Below, in pieces: positions 36,477-45,448 of a DNA stretch of 64,000 nt (the stretch's first letter is position 1; each line of letters begins with the position of its first letter). A program made the position numbers and the translations under genes. The notes under the pieces were generated by a model. It was not told the origin of the DNA, did no database searches, and saw only the letters and a program-made list of their open reading frames with translations. Source of the DNA: Promethearchaeia archaeon (GTDB taxonomy: Archaea; Asgardarchaeota; Lokiarchaeia; Sigyniarchaeales; SOKP01); contig JAHQWK010000001.1 of NCBI GenBank assembly GCA_029856145.1, positions 401,731 through 465,730 of the forward strand, written 5' to 3'.

Positions 36477-36638
36477 TCAAGGATTTTTCTTAAATTTCTT
36501 CTTTGATATAAATACAATTGTAATTCCAACTAATGAAGCCACAGCTAGAATCTCTATTTGATATCCCTGAATTAAAGGTTCTTCTTTTAAAACTCTGAAG
36601 TAGGTTCTAAAAACTCTGCTCTTTTGGTAGGATTTCAT
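36477..36638 (-). CDS. 53-residue single-span membrane ORF
   Basis: ATG at 36638, TGA at 36477. The protein has a basic N-terminus (KSYQKSRVFRTYFRVLK), one hydrophobic span (IEILAVASLVGITIVFI) and a Lys-rich end (SKKKFKKNP). The order short motif (GYQ), TM helix, basic tail resembles the C-terminal anchoring segments of archaeal surface proteins, so it may be a free small membrane protein or the remnant end of a larger secreted one. No longer frame continues upstream of the ATG in a recognisable protein. Confidence 0.45.
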   Translation of the reverse strand: MKSYQKSRVFRTYFRVLKEEPLIQGYQIEILAVASLVGITIVFISKKKFKKNP

Positions 36639-36903
36639 TTTTATTGTACCCTTTTTTTACATTAAAGTTTATATAAAATAGCAAAAACAGATTTATCTAT
36701 TTAAATCTATTTGAAATTTAAAAATGCCCAAAACAGTAAAATTTTTAATATTTGCTATCTTTATTTATGTACAGTGGAAGACTCGTATTCTTATTTTTTA
36801 AAAATAGCATATTATAACCATTATAAAGGATGTTTTCTCCCATGATTTACGCTTCTTCTTTAAATTCTATTTATGAAAGTATTATTTTAGAGGTATTTAG
36901 CTT

Positions 36904-39831
36904 ATGAGTTATACATTTTCAAGGACAAAAATGATTGAAAAGATTAAATTTGGGCTTTTAAGTCCTGATGAAATCCGTAAAATGTCAGCGGCACGTATAA
37001 TTACCGCAGATACATATGATGAGGACGGTCTCCCGATCCCGAGCGGACTTATGGACCAAAGACTAGGTACAATCGAACCAGGTCAGCGTTGTCAAACTTG
37101 TGGTAATCTTGTAAGTAATTGTATGGGTCATTTTGGTCATATTGAGCTCGCTAGACCAGTTATACATGTAGGTTATGCAAAAAAAGTTTTAAAAGTTTTG
37201 CGCAGTATTTGTCCAGAATGCTCTCGTTTAATGCTTACAGATGAGGAAAAAGAGATGTTTAGAGAAGAACAAGCTAAGCATCGAAAAATTTTCTTTGAAG
37301 GAGACGAAGATGCTGCAAAAATTGTCTTTAAACGAGCAAGAAAGACAAAAACCTGCCCTTATTGTGGAGCACTAAAGAAAAAAATAATTATTGAGAAACC
37401 AACAACTTTTTATGAAGAAGAAGAAGGAAAAGGTTCACGGAGAATAACACCTATAGAGATTTTAGAACGTTTAAAAAAGATGAGTGATGTTGATCTTAGG
37501 ATCCTCGGAATTTCTCCTGAGAACGCTCGTCTTGAATGGATTGTTTTTACAGTTTTACCAATTCCTCCTGTATGTGCTAGACCATCTATTACCTTAGATA
37601 GTGGTATTCGTTCTGAAGATGATTTGACACATAAATTAGTTGATGTTATTAGAATCAACCAAAGATTAAGAGAAAACATAGATGCAGGAGCGCCTCATTT
37701 AATAGTTGAAGACCTCTGGGAATTATTACAGTACCATATTACAACATATTTTGATAATCAAGTATCTGGTATACCTCCTGCTAGACATCGATCTGGCAGA
37801 GCGCTTAGAACCCTAACTCAAAGGTTAAAAGGTAAAGAAGGAAGATTTAGAAGTAACTTGAGTGGTAAAAGAGTTGATTTCTCTGCTCGTAGTGTAATAT
37901 CACCAAATCCTTATATTAGTATTAATGAAGTAGGTGTTCCAATAGAAATAGCAAAAATTTTAACTATACCTACTAATGTTAATGATTGGAATATTGAAGA
38001 GATGAAACAAATGGTCTTGAATGGACCTTTTAAACATCCAGGAGCCAATTATATTATTCGGAATGATCGTAGAAGAATCGACCTTCGGTATGTAAAAAAT
38101 CGGAAGATTATTGCTGATATGCTTGCGGCAGGCTTTACAATTGAACGTCATCTGAATAACGGAGATTTAGTATTATTTAATCGTCAACCTTCTCTTCATA
38201 GGATGTCAATAATGGCTCATGAAGTAAAGATAATGGAAGGAAGAACATTTCGGTTAAACTTAACTGTATGTCCACCATATAATGCTGATTTTGATGGAGA
38301 CGAAATGAATTTGCACGTACCTCAAAGCGAAGAAGCCCGTACAGAAGCAGAACTACTTCTTAAAGTTCAAGAACATATATTATCTCCGAGATTTGGTGGA
38401 CCTATATTAGGTGGCATTCAGGATTTTATTTCAAGTGTATTCCAATTTACAAGTAAAGATTCTTTATATACAAAAAAAGATACATTAAAATTATTATATA
38501 CTGGAGATTTATTTGAAAATAATCCTAATTTTAGCTTGGATCAGATCACTCCTGTGATAAATGACCCAGAGCCAATGTATTCTGGAAAGGATATCTTCAG
38601 TACATTATTTCCAGATGATCTTAATATTAGAGTAAAATCAAAGTTCTGTAAAAAATGCGAAGTTTGTGAAGAAGAAGAGTGTGCTTATGATGCATATGTT
38701 GTAATTAAAAATGGTCATTTGATAACAGGAACTATTGATGAGAACTCTTTCGGAGCTATGCAATCAAATAGTATATTACAACGTATTATTAAGGATCATG
38801 GTAACGCACGAGGTAGGATATTTTTAGACAGTGCAACAAAGATGCTTTTATATGTTATTCGACAGAATGGAATGACTATGGGATTGGACGAAGTCTATGT
38901 GCATGGACATGCTGCTAAAGCAATCCAAAAAATATTAAAGGAAGCAAATGAGGAATCTGAAAAATTAATTACTGCTTTTAATGAGAATGATACAAAAATT
39001 CTTAGAAGAGCTCCTGGCCGTTCAATGAGAGAAACTTTAGAATTAAGAATCCGGCAAGTATTAGCAGAAGCTAGAAAAAAAGCAGAAGAAACTGCAGCAG
39101 AATTCATTGGAGATGAAGCTCATTCTGTCATTATGACCAAATCTGGAGCTAGAGGTAATATATTAAACCTAGGACAGATGTCCGCTGTTGTAGGACAACA
39201 AGCAATTAGAGGAGAAAGAATTAATCGAGGATATAGTATGAGAACGCTGCCTCATTTTAAAATAAATGATCTCTCGCCTAAATCGAGGGGATTTGTTTCT
39301 TCTTCCTATAGAAATGGATTAAAACCAGTAGAATTCTTTTTTCATGCTATGGGGGGAAGAGAAGGATTAGTTGATACAGCTGTAAGAACTTCCACATCGG
39401 GATATATGCAACGTAGATTGGTGAATGCATTACAGGATATGGTTGTCGAAAATGATGGCACTGTCAGAAACTCTGATAAAAATGTAATCCAATTCTGCTT
39501 TGGAGATGATGGCATTGATGCAATGCATACTGATCATGGTGCTGCGGTGAATTTAGATGTTTTATTATTAAAAGCTAAAGCTCTGAATGTTGATGAGGTA
39601 CGTGAAGAGATTAAAAAGGGATCTACAACAAAAAAAACAGCGCCTAAGAAAAAAGCTGTTTCTGAGAAAAAACTTGTTGAAAAAGCTGAAACTAAAGAAA
39701 AACCGGAAAAAAAAGAATTTGATGAAGATTCCTTAAAACAACAATTTGAGGAAGAAACCGGGAAAAAAGCAGTGTGGAGAGGTAAAGAAACTAAAACATA
39801 TTTAGAATGGAAAGAAAAACAAATAAATTAA
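36904..39831 (+). CDS. rpoA1: DNA-directed RNA polymerase subunit A'
   Basis: Large catalytic subunit (N-terminal two thirds of Rpb1), 975 residues. The N-terminal clamp zinc site is CQTCGNLVSNCMGHFGH and the second zinc site CPYCGALKKK; the catalytic Mg loop is NADFDGDEMNLHVP; the bridge-helix region includes FFFHAMGGREGLVDTAVRTS. The C-terminus carries a Lys-rich insertion (about residues 905-950) before the conserved end AVWRGKETKTYLEWKEK, making it longer than most archaeal A'. Shine-Dalgarno AGAGGT at 36889-36894. It opens the operon rpoA1-rpoA2-eL30-nusA-uS12-uS7; rpoH and rpoB, usually upstream, are missing here. Confidence 0.98.
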   Translation: MSYTFSRTKMIEKIKFGLLSPDEIRKMSAARIITADTYDEDGLPIPSGLMDQRLGTIEPGQRCQTCGNLVSNCMGHFGHIELARPVIHVGYAKKVLKVLRSICPECSRLMLTDEEKEMFREEQAKHRKIFFEGDEDAAKIVFKRARKTKTCPYCGALKKKIIIEKPTTFYEEEEGKGSRRITPIEILERLKKMSDVDLRILGISPENARLEWIVFTVLPIPPVCARPSITLDSGIRSEDDLTHKLVDVIRINQRLRENIDAGAPHLIVEDLWELLQYHITTYFDNQVSGIPPARHRSGRALRTLTQRLKGKEGRFRSNLSGKRVDFSARSVISPNPYISINEVGVPIEIAKILTIPTNVNDWNIEEMKQMVLNGPFKHPGANYIIRNDRRRIDLRYVKNRKIIADMLAAGFTIERHLNNGDLVLFNRQPSLHRMSIMAHEVKIMEGRTFRLNLTVCPPYNADFDGDEMNLHVPQSEEARTEAELLLKVQEHILSPRFGGPILGGIQDFISSVFQFTSKDSLYTKKDTLKLLYTGDLFENNPNFSLDQITPVINDPEPMYSGKDIFSTLFPDDLNIRVKSKFCKKCEVCEEEECAYDAYVVIKNGHLITGTIDENSFGAMQSNSILQRIIKDHGNARGRIFLDSATKMLLYVIRQNGMTMGLDEVYVHGHAAKAIQKILKEANEESEKLITAFNENDTKILRRAPGRSMRETLELRIRQVLAEARKKAEETAAEFIGDEAHSVIMTKSGARGNILNLGQMSAVVGQQAIRGERINRGYSMRTLPHFKINDLSPKSRGFVSSSYRNGLKPVEFFFHAMGGREGLVDTAVRTSTSGYMQRRLVNALQDMVVENDGTVRNSDKNVIQFCFGDDGIDAMHTDHGAAVNLDVLLLKAKALNVDEVREEIKKGSTTKKTAPKKKAVSEKKLVEKAETKEKPEKKEFDEDSLKQQFEEETGKKAVWRGKETKTYLEWKEKQIN

Positions 39832-39858
39832 GAAAATTAAATTAAAAGGAAGATATTA

Positions 39859-41064
39859 ATGGTAAAAGTAACTCCAAAGTTTTTAGATGATCAATTAGAA
39901 GTTTTAAAAGAAGATGGTATTCCTGAAGATTTAATAGACAGAATAAGAGAGAAGGTAAAAGATGAGGATTTAGAAATAGAACAACTTGAATATCTATTAA
40001 ATAAAATCTATATTAATTATAATAATGCTATTGTAGAAACTTCAGAACCTGTCGGTACTGTAGCAGCACAATCAATTGGCGAACCAGGAACACAAATGAC
40101 ACTAAGAACCTTCCACTATGCAGGAGTAGAAGAATTCTCAGTAACACAAGGATTACCTCGACTAATTGAAATCGTAGATGCACGTCGTTTTCCAAGTACA
40201 CCACAAATGGCTGTGCATCTTGAAAAACCTTATTCGGAATCTGAAGAGAAAGCAATTGAAGTACATAATCGAATTGAGCAAATCCGTGTAGAACAAATTA
40301 TTCATGATATAGATTTAGATTTTGTTAATTGGAATATTGTTATTAACTTAATCCCTGAAATTTGTGAGAAAAAAGGGATCGATCTTGATGAAATACCAGA
40401 AATTTTAAAACGGTATAAGAAAAAGGGAACAATTAAACGTGAAGGAAATTCTATTATTATCGATCCAGGCATAGAAGATCTACAGAGTCTGCAAAAATTA
40501 AGAGAAAAGATCCTTAAAAAAGTTGTAAAAGGGGTAAGGGGTGTAAAAAGAGGTTTATTAACTCCTTCAGATGATGGAGAAGAATGGGTAATTAAGACCG
40601 AAGGTACTAATATGCATGGTGTTATCCAAATAGAGGGAGTTGATGTAACAAAAACCGTATCAAATCATATTCACGAAATAGAAAAACTATATGGAATCGA
40701 AGCAGCACGTCAAATGATAATAGTAGAATCTCAAAAAGTGCTTGAACAACAAGGATTAGATGTAGATTTAAGACATCTTTTAATTTTGGCAGACCTAATG
40801 TGTTATTCAGGATCCATTCAATCTATTGGAAGACACGGAATCTCAGGTTCTAAGTCTAGTGTGTTCGCTCGAGCAGCCTTTGAAGTTACAGTTAATCAAT
40901 TACTTGATGCTGGGCTTTATGGAGAAGAGGAGCGATTAAAAGGGATTCCCGAGAATGTAATTGTAGGGCAAATCAGCCCTATAGGTACGGGTCGTGTGAG
41001 TGTAATGTTTGATCTTGATGCTAATATAGATTTATTAAAAAAGAAGAAGAAAAGACATAGTTAA
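39859..41064 (+). CDS. rpoA2: DNA-directed RNA polymerase subunit A''
   Basis: C-terminal third of the split Rpb1, 401 residues. [21 protein letters not shown] carries the trigger-loop sequence, [19 protein letters not shown] follows, and [26 protein letters not shown] and [14 protein letters not shown] close the protein. Starts 27 bp after rpoA1 with an AAGGA Shine-Dalgarno. Completes the active centre together with A'. Confidence 0.98.
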   Translation: MVKVTPKFLDDQLEVLKEDGIPEDLIDRIREKVKDEDLEIEQLEYLLNKIYINYNNAIVETSEPVGTVAAQSIGEPGTQMTLRTFHYAGVEEFSVTQGLPRLIEIVDARRFPSTPQMAVHLEKPYSESEEKAIEVHNRIEQIRVEQIIHDIDLDFVNWNIVINLIPEICEKKGIDLDEIPEILKRYKKKGTIKREGNSIIIDPGIEDLQSLQKLREKILKKVVKGVRGVKRGLLTPSDDGEEWVIKTEGTNMHGVIQIEGVDVTKTVSNHIHEIEKLYGIEAARQMIIVESQKVLEQQGLDVDLRHLLILADLMCYSGSIQSIGRHGISGSKSSVFARAAFEVTVNQLLDAGLYGEEERLKGIPENVIVGQISPIGTGRVSVMFDLDANIDLLKKKKKRHS

Positions 41065-41165
41065 CCGAAAACTTTTAATTTAGATGAAATAACTTAAACG
41101 TGCCTAAAAAAATTAAAAAGGTACCATTCTTTTTACTTATTATATAGAAACTGTTTGAATATACC

Positions 41166-41540
41166 ATGGCAAAGAGAAAAACTAAAACTTCCATTGAGAA
41201 AGTTGATCTTAGTAGGAAAAAAACAAAGGAATTTGATGTAGATACCAATATCAAAGTTACTTATAAAACTGGTAAAATTATTTATGGTAAGAATCAAATT
41301 CTTAAAAGTTTGCATAGAGAAAATCCCTATAAAATGCTTATTGTGAGCAATAATTGCCCAACAGAATTGATAGATGAGCTAGATAATTATAATTATCTTC
41401 TAAAAGATAAGATTTTTATTTATAAATATAAAGGTTCAAGCTGGGATTTAGGGTTAGCTTTAGCCAAACCTTATATGATCTCTGTTATAGGTGTAATTGA
41501 TTTTGGAGATTCAGACTTAATTTCTTTAAAAACTAAATGA
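41166..41540 (+). CDS. rpl30e: Ribosomal protein eL30 (L30e)
   Basis: 124-residue L7Ae-fold ribosomal protein in its conserved place between rpoA2 and nusA. After a basic N-terminal extension of about 25 residues (MAKRKTKTSIEKVDLSRKK), unusual in archaeal eL30 of about 100 residues, the core reads VTYKTGKIIYGKNQILKSL, MLIVSNNCPTELIDELDNY and a GSSWDLGLALAKPYMISVIG end. Binds the large subunit rRNA through a kink-turn. Confidence 0.92.
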   Translation: MAKRKTKTSIEKVDLSRKKTKEFDVDTNIKVTYKTGKIIYGKNQILKSLHRENPYKMLIVSNNCPTELIDELDNYNYLLKDKIFIYKYKGSSWDLGLALAKPYMISVIGVIDFGDSDLISLKTK

Positions 41541-41565
41541 ACTTAACAAGTGACTAGGTTTTTTC

Positions 41566-42042
41566 ATGTTAAAAAAGAATATAAAAATTGACCGGGAAGC
41601 AATGGAACTGATCTCACTATTTAATAACATCTCGGGTGCCATCATTAAAGATTGTCTTATCTTTAAATCTCCTGAAAATGGCTCTGAAATTGTTATATTT
41701 TTAGTAAAAGAAGAGGATGTCGGAAAAGCAATTGGAAAAGCTGGCGAACACGTTAAAGACTTAAAATCAAAACTCCAAAAAAAGATTGATGTAATCGCTT
41801 TCTCAGAAAATTTAAACAAATTCATCCAAAATATCTTGCAAACAACTAAAAATTCAATAGTGGTTCAAAATATTGAAATAAAAGAAAATAGAAACCAAAA
41901 GAAAACTGTAATTATCACCGTAAGGCCTCAAGATCGTGGAAAAGCCATTGGTAAAGACGGTTCCATGATAAGGAAAATTAAAGAATTAGTATTAAGGTAT
42001 TTCGAAGTTGATAATGTAATTATCAACACTAAAAATATCTAA
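41566..42042 (+). CDS. nusA: Transcription factor NusA (archaeal, KH domains)
   Basis: 158 residues comprising two KH domains without the bacterial N-terminal domain, as usual in archaea. The first KH has VIFLVKEEDVGKAIGKAGEHV, the second VRPQDRGKAIGKDGSMIRKI, each with the GKxG type loop. Binds RNA and probably assists RNA polymerase pausing or termination. Separated by 25 bp from eL30 within the polymerase-ribosomal operon. Confidence 0.94.
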   Translation: MLKKNIKIDREAMELISLFNNISGAIIKDCLIFKSPENGSEIVIFLVKEEDVGKAIGKAGEHVKDLKSKLQKKIDVIAFSENLNKFIQNILQTTKNSIVVQNIEIKENRNQKKTVIITVRPQDRGKAIGKDGSMIRKIKELVLRYFEVDNVIINTKNI

Positions 42043-42143
42043 AAATTCTTTTAGAAATTATATTTGCCTCTAACTATACATAAATTTTAAGTTTAAGGAA
42101 ACATTTTTTCTACTACTAAAGTTCTATCAATTAATAATTAGTA

Positions 42144-42156
42144 GGTGTTAAATATA
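42144..42156 (+). promoter_or_regulatory. Shine-Dalgarno GGTG with 6-nt spacer to AUA start of uS12
   Basis: GGTG at 42144-42147, six bases, then ATA at 42154-42156 followed by [12 protein letters not shown], the exact normal N-terminus of archaeal uS12. A GTG at 42145 in the same frame is part of the Shine-Dalgarno itself and has no SD of its own. Confidence 0.6.
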
Positions 42157-42588
42157 GGTAGCCCAAAAGGTTTATATGCAGCTCGAAAACTTCAAGCCAA
42201 CCGAAAGAAGTATCGATGGTCTAAGACAAAGTATAAAAGAAGAAAACTCCAATTAAAGAAAAAGGTCGACCCTCTCGAAGGAGCATGCCAGGCTCTTGGT
42301 ATTGTTCTTCAGAAAGTTGGTCGTGAGAGTAAACAACCAAACTCAGCAATTCGGAAGTGTGTGCGTATCCAATTAAAGAAAAACGGAAAATCAGTTACAG
42401 CGTTCTTACCCGGAGATGGTGCATTAAACTTTATAGAAGAACATGATAGAGTAATTGTCGAAGGAATTGGGGGAGCAAAAGGACGTTCCATTGGAGATCT
42501 CCCTGGAGTGCGTTATAAAGTTGTTAAAGTTAATGGTGTTAGTTTGGAGGCTTTACTCCAAGGGAAGAAAGAAAAGCCACTACGCTAA
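42154..42588 (+). CDS. rps12: Small ribosomal subunit protein uS12, putative AUA start
   Basis: 144-residue decoding-site protein. From the ATA it reads (M)[20 protein letters not shown], matching family members that begin MG followed by PKG or PNG and AARKL. The core contains [37 protein letters not shown] and [15 protein letters not shown]. The only other in-frame start nearby is GTG 42145, which would add three residues and uses up the ribosome binding site. Conserved operon position between nusA and rps7. Confidence 0.95.
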   Translation: MGSPKGLYAARKLQANRKKYRWSKTKYKRRKLQLKKKVDPLEGACQALGIVLQKVGRESKQPNSAIRKCVRIQLKKNGKSVTAFLPGDGALNFIEEHDRVIVEGIGGAKGRSIGDLPGVRYKVVKVNGVSLEALLQGKKEKPLR

Positions 42589-42602
42589 AGAGGTTATAAA
42601 TT

Positions 42603-43220
42603 ATGAGTAAGGCAAAGAAGGAAATAAAACTATTCAATAAATGGTCTTTTTCAGAGATTCAGGTTAATGATAGAACGCTCGAGGTTTATATTAATTTGAA
42701 ACCTATTATTGTACCCCATTCAGCTGGGAGACACGAACATAAAAGATTCTGGAAAACTTCTAGAGTTTCAATAATTGAAAGATTTACTAATAGATTACTT
42801 TCTCCTGGTTTTATCAGTGGTAAAATTAGGGGTCATAAAAGTTCTCATAATTCTGGCAAAAAATTCAAATTATTAAGAAGTATAGAGAATGCTTTCATTT
42901 TAATCGAATTACTCACTGACCAAAACCCTATACAAATCTTAATAGATGCAATAATTAATACTGCACCTAGAGAAGAAACCACTAAAATTGCAATGGGCGG
43001 AATTAGCTATGCGTCAGCAGTGGATATTGCGCCACAGCGCCGAGTTGATTTAGGTATTAAGTATCTTGTTCAAGCAATAGGAGCTAGATCCCATTCTAAT
43101 GTCAAACAGTTTGAAGAAAATCTAGCACAAGAATTAATGCTAGCAGCGAATAATAGCCAAGAATCTAGAGCTGTGAAGCGGAAGGATGAAATCGAAAGAA
43201 TAGCAGTTTCTGCGAGATAA
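42603..43220 (+). CDS. rps7: Small ribosomal subunit protein uS7
   Basis: 205-residue head protein of the small subunit, with an N-terminal archaeal/eukaryotic extension. Signature segments are NPIQILIDAIINTAPREETT, RRVDLGIKYLVQAIGARS and the C-terminal AANNSQESRAVKRKDEIERIA. Fourteen bases after rps12 with a GAGGT Shine-Dalgarno. In many archaea EF-1-alpha and uS10 follow; here the operon stops at a hairpin. Confidence 0.97.
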   Translation: MSKAKKEIKLFNKWSFSEIQVNDRTLEVYINLKPIIVPHSAGRHEHKRFWKTSRVSIIERFTNRLLSPGFISGKIRGHKSSHNSGKKFKLLRSIENAFILIELLTDQNPIQILIDAIINTAPREETTKIAMGGISYASAVDIAPQRRVDLGIKYLVQAIGARSHSNVKQFEENLAQELMLAANNSQESRAVKRKDEIERIAVSAR

Positions 43221-43224
43221 AATT

Positions 43225-43264
43225 TTTTGTAAAATTATTATTTTTTAATTTAAATTTTACAAAA
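43225..43264. terminator. 12-bp inverted repeat at the end of the polymerase-ribosomal operon
   Basis: TTTTGTAAAATT (43225-43236) is an exact reverse complement of AATTTTACAAAA (43253-43264), with a 16-nt T-rich loop. It begins four bases after the rps7 stop and probably marks the operon 3' end. Confidence 0.45.
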
Positions 43265-43437
43265 GGAACAAGAAAAACTTGAATATGAAATTATTTCTTT
43301 TAAAATTTGGATTAATATCACCCACATATTATCCCTATTCATTGACGGGTTAGAAAATTTCTAAATTTTTATATATTTGAAAGTCATATTATTTAGTTAA
43401 GCAGAATTAAAGAATCAGAATAGGGTCAATAAATAAA

Positions 43438-45411
43438 GTGGATGCCGACAAAAATAATAATATTTTAGAAAAGCAACTAAAAACTTTAGGTCAGAAGGTT
43501 AGGATTGATATTCTAAAAAAGTTAAAAAACACCCTAACTCCTTTATCATTTTCAAGGCTACAAAAGGAGGTTTTAATAAATGATCTTTCATCTGTGAATT
43601 TGTCTTTTCATTTAAACACATTAAAAAAAAGTGAATTAGTATATTCTTCTGATGAGGGTTATTCAATTACATATTTAGGGGAGCAGATTATAGATAAAAT
43701 TTTATCTATTGAACAAATTCTAAACAAGCAAAATCAATCAAGAATGATCCGAACTTCAAAATATTCAAAGGAACTTTTTGACGCTAGTAAAATTGAGGAA
43801 TACTTAGTTACTGAGGGTGAATTGGAGCGTTTTTTAGCTAGACAAATTGCTCGTGAAGTAGAAGAACGTCTTTCTAAAACTAATATAGAATATATGACTG
43901 CTCCTTTAATGCGAGAATATATTAATGCAATTTTATTAGAAAATGGTTTAGAAGAAGTAAGACATAAATTAACTCGATTAGGAACTCCTCCTTTTGAAGT
44001 ATCTAAATTGTTTGAATCCAATAATGATCGGATAAACCCTGAAATATTTATTGAAAAATTAGGTTCTGACGTTTCTGAGCAATTTCTACTTCTAAATCTT
44101 ATACCTAAAAATTTAGCTGATTTATATTTATCTGGGGAAATTGCTCTTTTACATTTAAATTACTGGGCTTTAAGGCCTTTAAGTCTCTATATAAATACAA
44201 AAACAATAATGGATTATCTTTTCAAGAAACACAGCAATCTTAAACATAATATAGAGAAAGATATAAATCATTCAGAACTGATTATTCAATTCTTAGATCT
44301 TTTATATGTTCTAAGACAATTTTATTCTGAAGATTTACTTTTAGGAAATTTTAACAATCAATTCCTTTCTTCATTTTCGTTGCCGAAAGCAATTTCCTCT
44401 GACTTCCCTTTATTTACTTCTCAAATTCTTAGATATAATAATTTTTTTAACAAGACAAAACCTTCTTTAACACTTGAATTTAATTATAATGGGAGATCTT
44501 CAAATCAGAGCCTTATCGATGAAGCTTTTCTTAATTCATTAGATACAAGATGTGGAGAGCTTGTTAAACCTTTATTATTATTTGAATATTCAACGTTTTT
44601 TCCGTTAGGGCCAAAAAATAATATTATATATAATCTATTAGTTAATAATTTGAAAAATAATGTTATTCTCTACAATAAAACTTATTCAAATTTAATTAAT
44701 TCAACTATAATTCAGATACCAAACCCTCAAAAAAATCAAGTCATATTAGATAAGATTTTAGTTAATTTACCTATGATTTCAGTTGAAGCAAAGCAAAATG
44801 ACGAAAAGTTTTTGGAATTATTATATGACAAATTAAGTTCCGTTTTTGAATTGTTTGATTATAAAGAGAAATTAGTGCAGAAGAAATTAGATTCACTTAA
44901 GGAATGGAATTCCATTATATCAAATATTTTCAACAATAATAAAAAGACTATATTCAAAAATGCTCTAAAATCAATTAGTTTTTTCGGTTTTAATGAAGCT
45001 GTTTTAAATCACTGTGGAATTGAACTTGATAGAACAGAAAATAGTGAATCTTTTGCTTTAAAAATACTATCTTTAATGAAAAAGACTATAGAAGAAAAAA
45101 ACAACACAAATGGCAACAACTTTGTTTTAAGCCAACCTCATTATGATTCTTATTTGCAAGACTCTTGGCATAACGGTATAACACAATCCAACCAAAAGAT
45201 AAAGGGTTATTCCTCAAGTTTGATAAGAGATGAGTCAAATCTTTCCCTTAATAAAAAAATCGCATTATTTAAAAAATTTCAAAAAATTATAGATAAAGGG
45301 ACTTTATTTACAGTAAAAATAAACAAAGAAGAAATTAAATTACAAAAGTTTCTAAAAACTATAATTGAATCCAAAATAGGTGCGATCTCCTTAAGAGATT
45401 GCATACCCTAA
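43438..45411 (+). CDS. Winged-helix / ATP-cone / NrdD-like protein lacking glycyl-radical end
   Basis: 657 residues, three parts. Residues ~10-95 are an ArsR-like winged helix (LGQKVRIDILKKL, SFHLNTLKKSELVY, YLGEQIIDKIL). Residues ~100-185 are an ATP-cone of the NrdD/NrdR kind (TSKYSKELFDASKIEEYLVT, ITAPLIRE-like MTAPLMREYINAILLENG, TRLGTPPFEV). From ~200 the body resembles the NrdD barrel: VSEQFLLLNLIPKNLADLYL, HLNYWALRPLSLY, FFGFNEAVLNHCGIEL and FVLSQPHYDSYLQDSWHNG. The C-terminus (SKIGAISLRDCIP) has no glycyl-radical GxG loop or zinc CxxC pair. Likely a nucleotide-sensing transcription factor derived from anaerobic ribonucleotide reductase. Starts at GTG 43438. Function is inference; domain reading is from motifs. 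Confidence 0.72.
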   Translation: MDADKNNNILEKQLKTLGQKVRIDILKKLKNTLTPLSFSRLQKEVLINDLSSVNLSFHLNTLKKSELVYSSDEGYSITYLGEQIIDKILSIEQILNKQNQSRMIRTSKYSKELFDASKIEEYLVTEGELERFLARQIAREVEERLSKTNIEYMTAPLMREYINAILLENGLEEVRHKLTRLGTPPFEVSKLFESNNDRINPEIFIEKLGSDVSEQFLLLNLIPKNLADLYLSGEIALLHLNYWALRPLSLYINTKTIMDYLFKKHSNLKHNIEKDINHSELIIQFLDLLYVLRQFYSEDLLLGNFNNQFLSSFSLPKAISSDFPLFTSQILRYNNFFNKTKPSLTLEFNYNGRSSNQSLIDEAFLNSLDTRCGELVKPLLLFEYSTFFPLGPKNNIIYNLLVNNLKNNVILYNKTYSNLINSTIIQIPNPQKNQVILDKILVNLPMISVEAKQNDEKFLELLYDKLSSVFELFDYKEKLVQKKLDSLKEWNSIISNIFNNNKKTIFKNALKSISFFGFNEAVLNHCGIELDRTENSESFALKILSLMKKTIEEKNNTNGNNFVLSQPHYDSYLQDSWHNGITQSNQKIKGYSSSLIRDESNLSLNKKIALFKKFQKIIDKGTLFTVKINKEEIKLQKFLKTIIESKIGAISLRDCIP

Positions 45412-45448
45412 TAAATGGAAGTGAAAAGAAAAGGGTTTCTTTGAAAAA

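Noticed and set aside
32267..43428. 12-mer AGAATAGGGTCA shared by 32267-32278 and 43417-43428 (5' of the NrdD-like gene)
   Set aside because: Shared 12-mers are expected by chance in 64 kb of biased composition, and the surrounding sequence does not align in order or spacing.
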